From JANOBD01 sp031411495 (lineage in GTDB: Bacteria > Planctomycetota > Phycisphaerae > Tepidisphaerales > Tepidisphaeraceae), in the NCBI GenBank assembly GCA_031411495.1, contig JANOBD010000155.1, positions 1 to 6,903 of the forward strand: a stretch of DNA of 6,903 nucleotides, given 5' to 3'. Below are positions 5,355-6,903 of the stretch, piece after piece. Made by a program: the position numbers and the translations under genes. How positions within the stretch are numbered: position 1 is the first letter of the stretch; the number at the start of each line of letters is the position of its first letter. The notes under the pieces are model-generated. The model worked only from the letters and a program-made list of their open reading frames with translations. It had not been told where the DNA came from and did not search any database.

Positions 5355-5366
5355 GATTGGCCTCCT
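5352..5366 (-). promoter_or_regulatory. Consensus RBS of the cement gene
   Basis: AGGAGG, spacer CCAATC, ATGGC on the minus strand: the strongest ribosome-binding site in the window, fitting a protein needed in hundreds of copies. Confidence 0.8.
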
Positions 5367-5419
5367 TCAATTGCAGGGGGATGAACGGAAACAGGGAACG
5401 CGAGGGAGGGAGTGGGAAA

Positions 5420-5977
5420 TTACTTGGTGCGGACGCGGGACTGCGCCTTGGCGTACCCGACGTACGCGCCTTCGTCCGCGAACTTGGACTGGCAGTCGTC
5501 CTTGTTGGCCGCCCACTCGGCTTTCGCAGTCACGATCGGATCGCTGGTCGTCGACGCAGCCGTCTGACCGGTCGGCGTCTGCTGCACCGGCTGGTTGACG
5601 CTGTTGGCCGCGGCGGTGTTCACCTTCGCCTTGAGCTGATCGGCTTCGGCTTTCAGCGTGGTGATCTGCTCGTCGCGCGATTTGATGTCGCCAGCGTGCT
5701 TTTCTTCGCTGGCTTTCAACTCGCCTTCGAGCTTGGAGATGACGCCGTTCTGCTCCTTGATCCACGCCCGCTGGGCGGTTTCGACTGATGCGTCGACCTT
5801 GACCTGCGCGAGGACGAACTTCTCGCTCGCGCCCGGACAAGCCTGCTCGATCGTGCTGATCCGATCAGCCATGGACGGCGACGACAGCAGCGTCGCGGAG
5901 AACGTGGAAGGATTCGCTTCCTGCGATGTCGGCGTATTCGCGGCGGCCGACCCGGCCGGAGTCGTGGTTTGACTCAT
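5420..5977 (-). CDS. Probable free scaffold protein from an internal start (lambda Nu3/Mu Z type)
   Basis: The protease gene has an in-frame ATG at codon 301. It is preceded by TTGGAG with a 5-base spacer (CCTCG), a better ribosome-binding site than that of the full-length gene. The 185-residue product would begin MSQTTTPAGSAAA. It has a disordered N-terminus, a helical region including TIEQACPGASEKFV (342-355 of the full protein), a coiled coil at about 370-420 (KLEGELKASEEKH and following), a Gln/Thr/Ser linker, and a C-terminal helix ending YVGYAKAQSRVRTK that should bind the capsid protein. Protease-scaffold genes of lambda (C/Nu3) and Mu (I/Z) make their scaffold in this way. The start lies where the protease domain ends, after the basic linker KPRRSR, which makes chance unlikely. 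Expression is not proven. Confidence 0.65.
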   Translation of the reverse strand: MSQTTTPAGSAAANTPTSQEANPSTFSATLLSSPSMADRISTIEQACPGASEKFVLAQVKVDASVETAQRAWIKEQNGVISKLEGELKASEEKHAGDIKSRDEQITTLKAEADQLKAKVNTAAANSVNQPVQQTPTGQTAASTTSDPIVTAKAEWAANKDDCQSKFADEGAYVGYAKAQSRVRTK

Positions 5978-6877
5978 CGAGGCTCCAATGCGGCTGCGCC
6001 GCGGCTTAGAAACTTGTTCACGGAGCCGCTCCATCGCGGCATCCATCGTTCCGACGTGATCGATCAGGCCCATCGCCAGCGCATCGCCAGCCACGTGCAC
6101 CCGTCCGTCCGCCCATTGCTTGACCTGTTCGAGGGAAACGCCGCGGCCGTCTGCAACGGCCTGGCTGAAAACTTTCTGTTTGGCGTCGATGCGTCGCTGG
6201 ATCTCGTCCAGCACCTTCTGATCGATCGGCGTGCCCGGGACACCCATTCCCTTGAAGTCGCCGGTCTTGAGGACGTGAATCTTCACGCCGCTCTGCTCCT
6301 GCTTCTTCGAGTAGTCGTGGATGACAGCCATCGTGCCGATTGACCCGACATCACTGACCGGGCTGGCGACGATGTCGCTGGTTTGCGAGGCGATCCAATA
6401 GGCTGCGCTCGCGCCCATGCCGCTGATGTAGGCAGTCACCGGCTTCACCTGGGCGAGTGCCACGACATCGGCCGCTAGTTCGTCGTTGCCCGAAACGGTC
6501 CCGCCGGGCGAGTCGATCGCGAGCATGACGCCGCGCACCGATGAATCGGCCGCCATCGCCCGGAGCGTGCGCCGCATCATCACCGTCGAGGTGCTCTCCA
6601 TCAGCGACGCCTCGTGCTTCATCAACGTGCCGGCGATCTCGACGACGGCGATGCCGTCGCTGGACAGGTCGAATCCATACCGTGGCTTCGCCGAGTTGCT
6701 GCCCAGTTCCTTCGCCTGCTCAGCCTGCTGATTGCGTGCGGCTACATGGAGCGAGAGGTTGACCTGCTCGATCTGCGCGAGTTCGTGATCGAACGCGGCG
6801 TCATCCATGGACCAGAGGCCCATGTAGTGCCGCAAGTACGGCGAGTTCACACCGGTGAGCGTGAGTTCGATGCTCAT
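5420..6877 (-). CDS. S49-family capsid maturation protease with C-terminal scaffold domain
   Basis: The 485-residue protein acts in the prohead, where such enzymes cleave the scaffold before DNA packaging. Residues about 72-290 are a SppA/lambda C-like S49 domain. IDSPGG (121-126) is the oxyanion-side loop, SGMGASAAYWIAS (152-164) contains the likely nucleophile Ser157, and SDVGSIGTMAV (175-185) and the segment LKTGDFKGMG (203-212), with Lys209 as probable general base, complete the Ser-Lys dyad layout. GLIDHVGT (270-277) is the typical end of the domain. Residues 301-485 are the scaffold part, with a coiled coil and a C-terminal helix. No signal peptide or membrane segment is present, unlike cellular SppA. 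The ATG at 6877 has only a weak purine run upstream but overlaps the stop of the preceding frame (ATGA), suggesting coupled translation. Confidence 0.93.
   Translation of the reverse strand: MSIELTLTGVNSPYLRHYMGLWSMDDAAFDHELAQIEQVNLSLHVAARNQQAEQAKELGSNSAKPRYGFDLSSDGIAVVEIAGTLMKHEASLMESTSTVMMRRTLRAMAADSSVRGVMLAIDSPGGTVSGNDELAADVVALAQVKPVTAYISGMGASAAYWIASQTSDIVASPVSDVGSIGTMAVIHDYSKKQEQSGVKIHVLKTGDFKGMGVPGTPIDQKVLDEIQRRIDAKQKVFSQAVADGRGVSLEQVKQWADGRVHVAGDALAMGLIDHVGTMDAAMERLREQVSKPRRSRIGASMSQTTTPAGSAAANTPTSQEANPSTFSATLLSSPSMADRISTIEQACPGASEKFVLAQVKVDASVETAQRAWIKEQNGVISKLEGELKASEEKHAGDIKSRDEQITTLKAEADQLKAKVNTAAANSVNQPVQQTPTGQTAASTTSDPIVTAKAEWAANKDDCQSKFADEGAYVGYAKAQSRVRTK
5975..5989 (-). promoter_or_regulatory. 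Internal RBS and start of the scaffold
   Basis: On the minus strand GGAG, spacer CCTCG, ATG lies inside the protease gene at codons 298-301. Confidence 0.6.
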
Positions 6878-6903
6878 TGGTTGTTCGCTTTCTGATCTCG
6901 CGC
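6874..6903 (-). CDS. Last codons of the upstream gene, probably the portal protein
   Basis: A frame open from the right edge ends in TGA at 6876-6874 after ...ARDQKANNQ, overlapping the ATG of the protease gene by four bases. A portal gene normally precedes this kind of protease-scaffold gene, so the end of a portal is the best guess. Nine residues cannot confirm it. Confidence 0.35.
   Translation of the reverse strand, partial: ARDQKANNQ

Noticed and set aside
1..6903. tRNA genes, CRISPR arrays, insertion sequences, attachment sites
   Set aside because: No cloverleaf, spaced direct-repeat array, transposase or terminal inverted repeats could be seen. The only repeats are the short heptamers and hairpins described.

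Overview
The window is a dense, one-directional run of tailed-phage (or prophage) virion genes. Every supported gene is on the minus strand, so transcription runs from the right edge to the left edge. In transcription order I read: the last codons of an upstream gene, probably the portal; an S49-family capsid maturation protease fused to a scaffold; a capsid cement (decoration) protein; a Mu gpT-family major capsid protein; an acidic coiled-coil protein in the place of lambda FI; a small head-tail joining candidate; two neck/tail-completion candidates; a long beta-rich major tail protein candidate; a 78-residue protein of unknown role; and the first 20 codons of another gene at the left edge. 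No gene-free stretch exceeds 300 bases. The longest is the 221-base gap between the cement and capsid genes.

The order (protease/scaffold, decoration, capsid, FI-like, FII-like, Z/U-like, tail tube) follows the lambda C/Nu3-D-E-FI-FII-Z-U-V plan, but the capsid protein belongs to the Mu gpT family. The protease gene has an in-frame internal start with a good Shine-Dalgarno sequence just where the scaffold part begins. This would give free scaffold protein, as in lambda C/Nu3 and Mu I/Z. The genes would work together to build the prohead on the scaffold, cleave the scaffold, cement the shell, package DNA, close the neck and add the tail.

Non-coding signals cluster around the capsid gene. The 221-base leader before it is rich in inverted repeats, including nested stems, a loop that can pair with a downstream segment (a possible pseudoknot) and three alternating copies of one 7-base word that could form mutually exclusive hairpins. 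A terminator-like hairpin follows the capsid gene. A similar short GC hairpin precedes both the capsid gene and the tail-protein gene, and the cement and tail-protein genes have nearly identical ribosome-binding blocks.

The host cannot be named from the sequence. The DNA is GC-rich with clear Shine-Dalgarno sites, so the host is bacterial. Short tandem heptamers (GGTCGGC/GGTGGGC type) lie in two intergenic gaps and inside one coding linker. I associate such heptamers with Planctomycetota and similar high-GC environmental bacteria, but this is a weak inference from memory. There are no integrase, lysis, tRNA, CRISPR or insertion-sequence features in the window.
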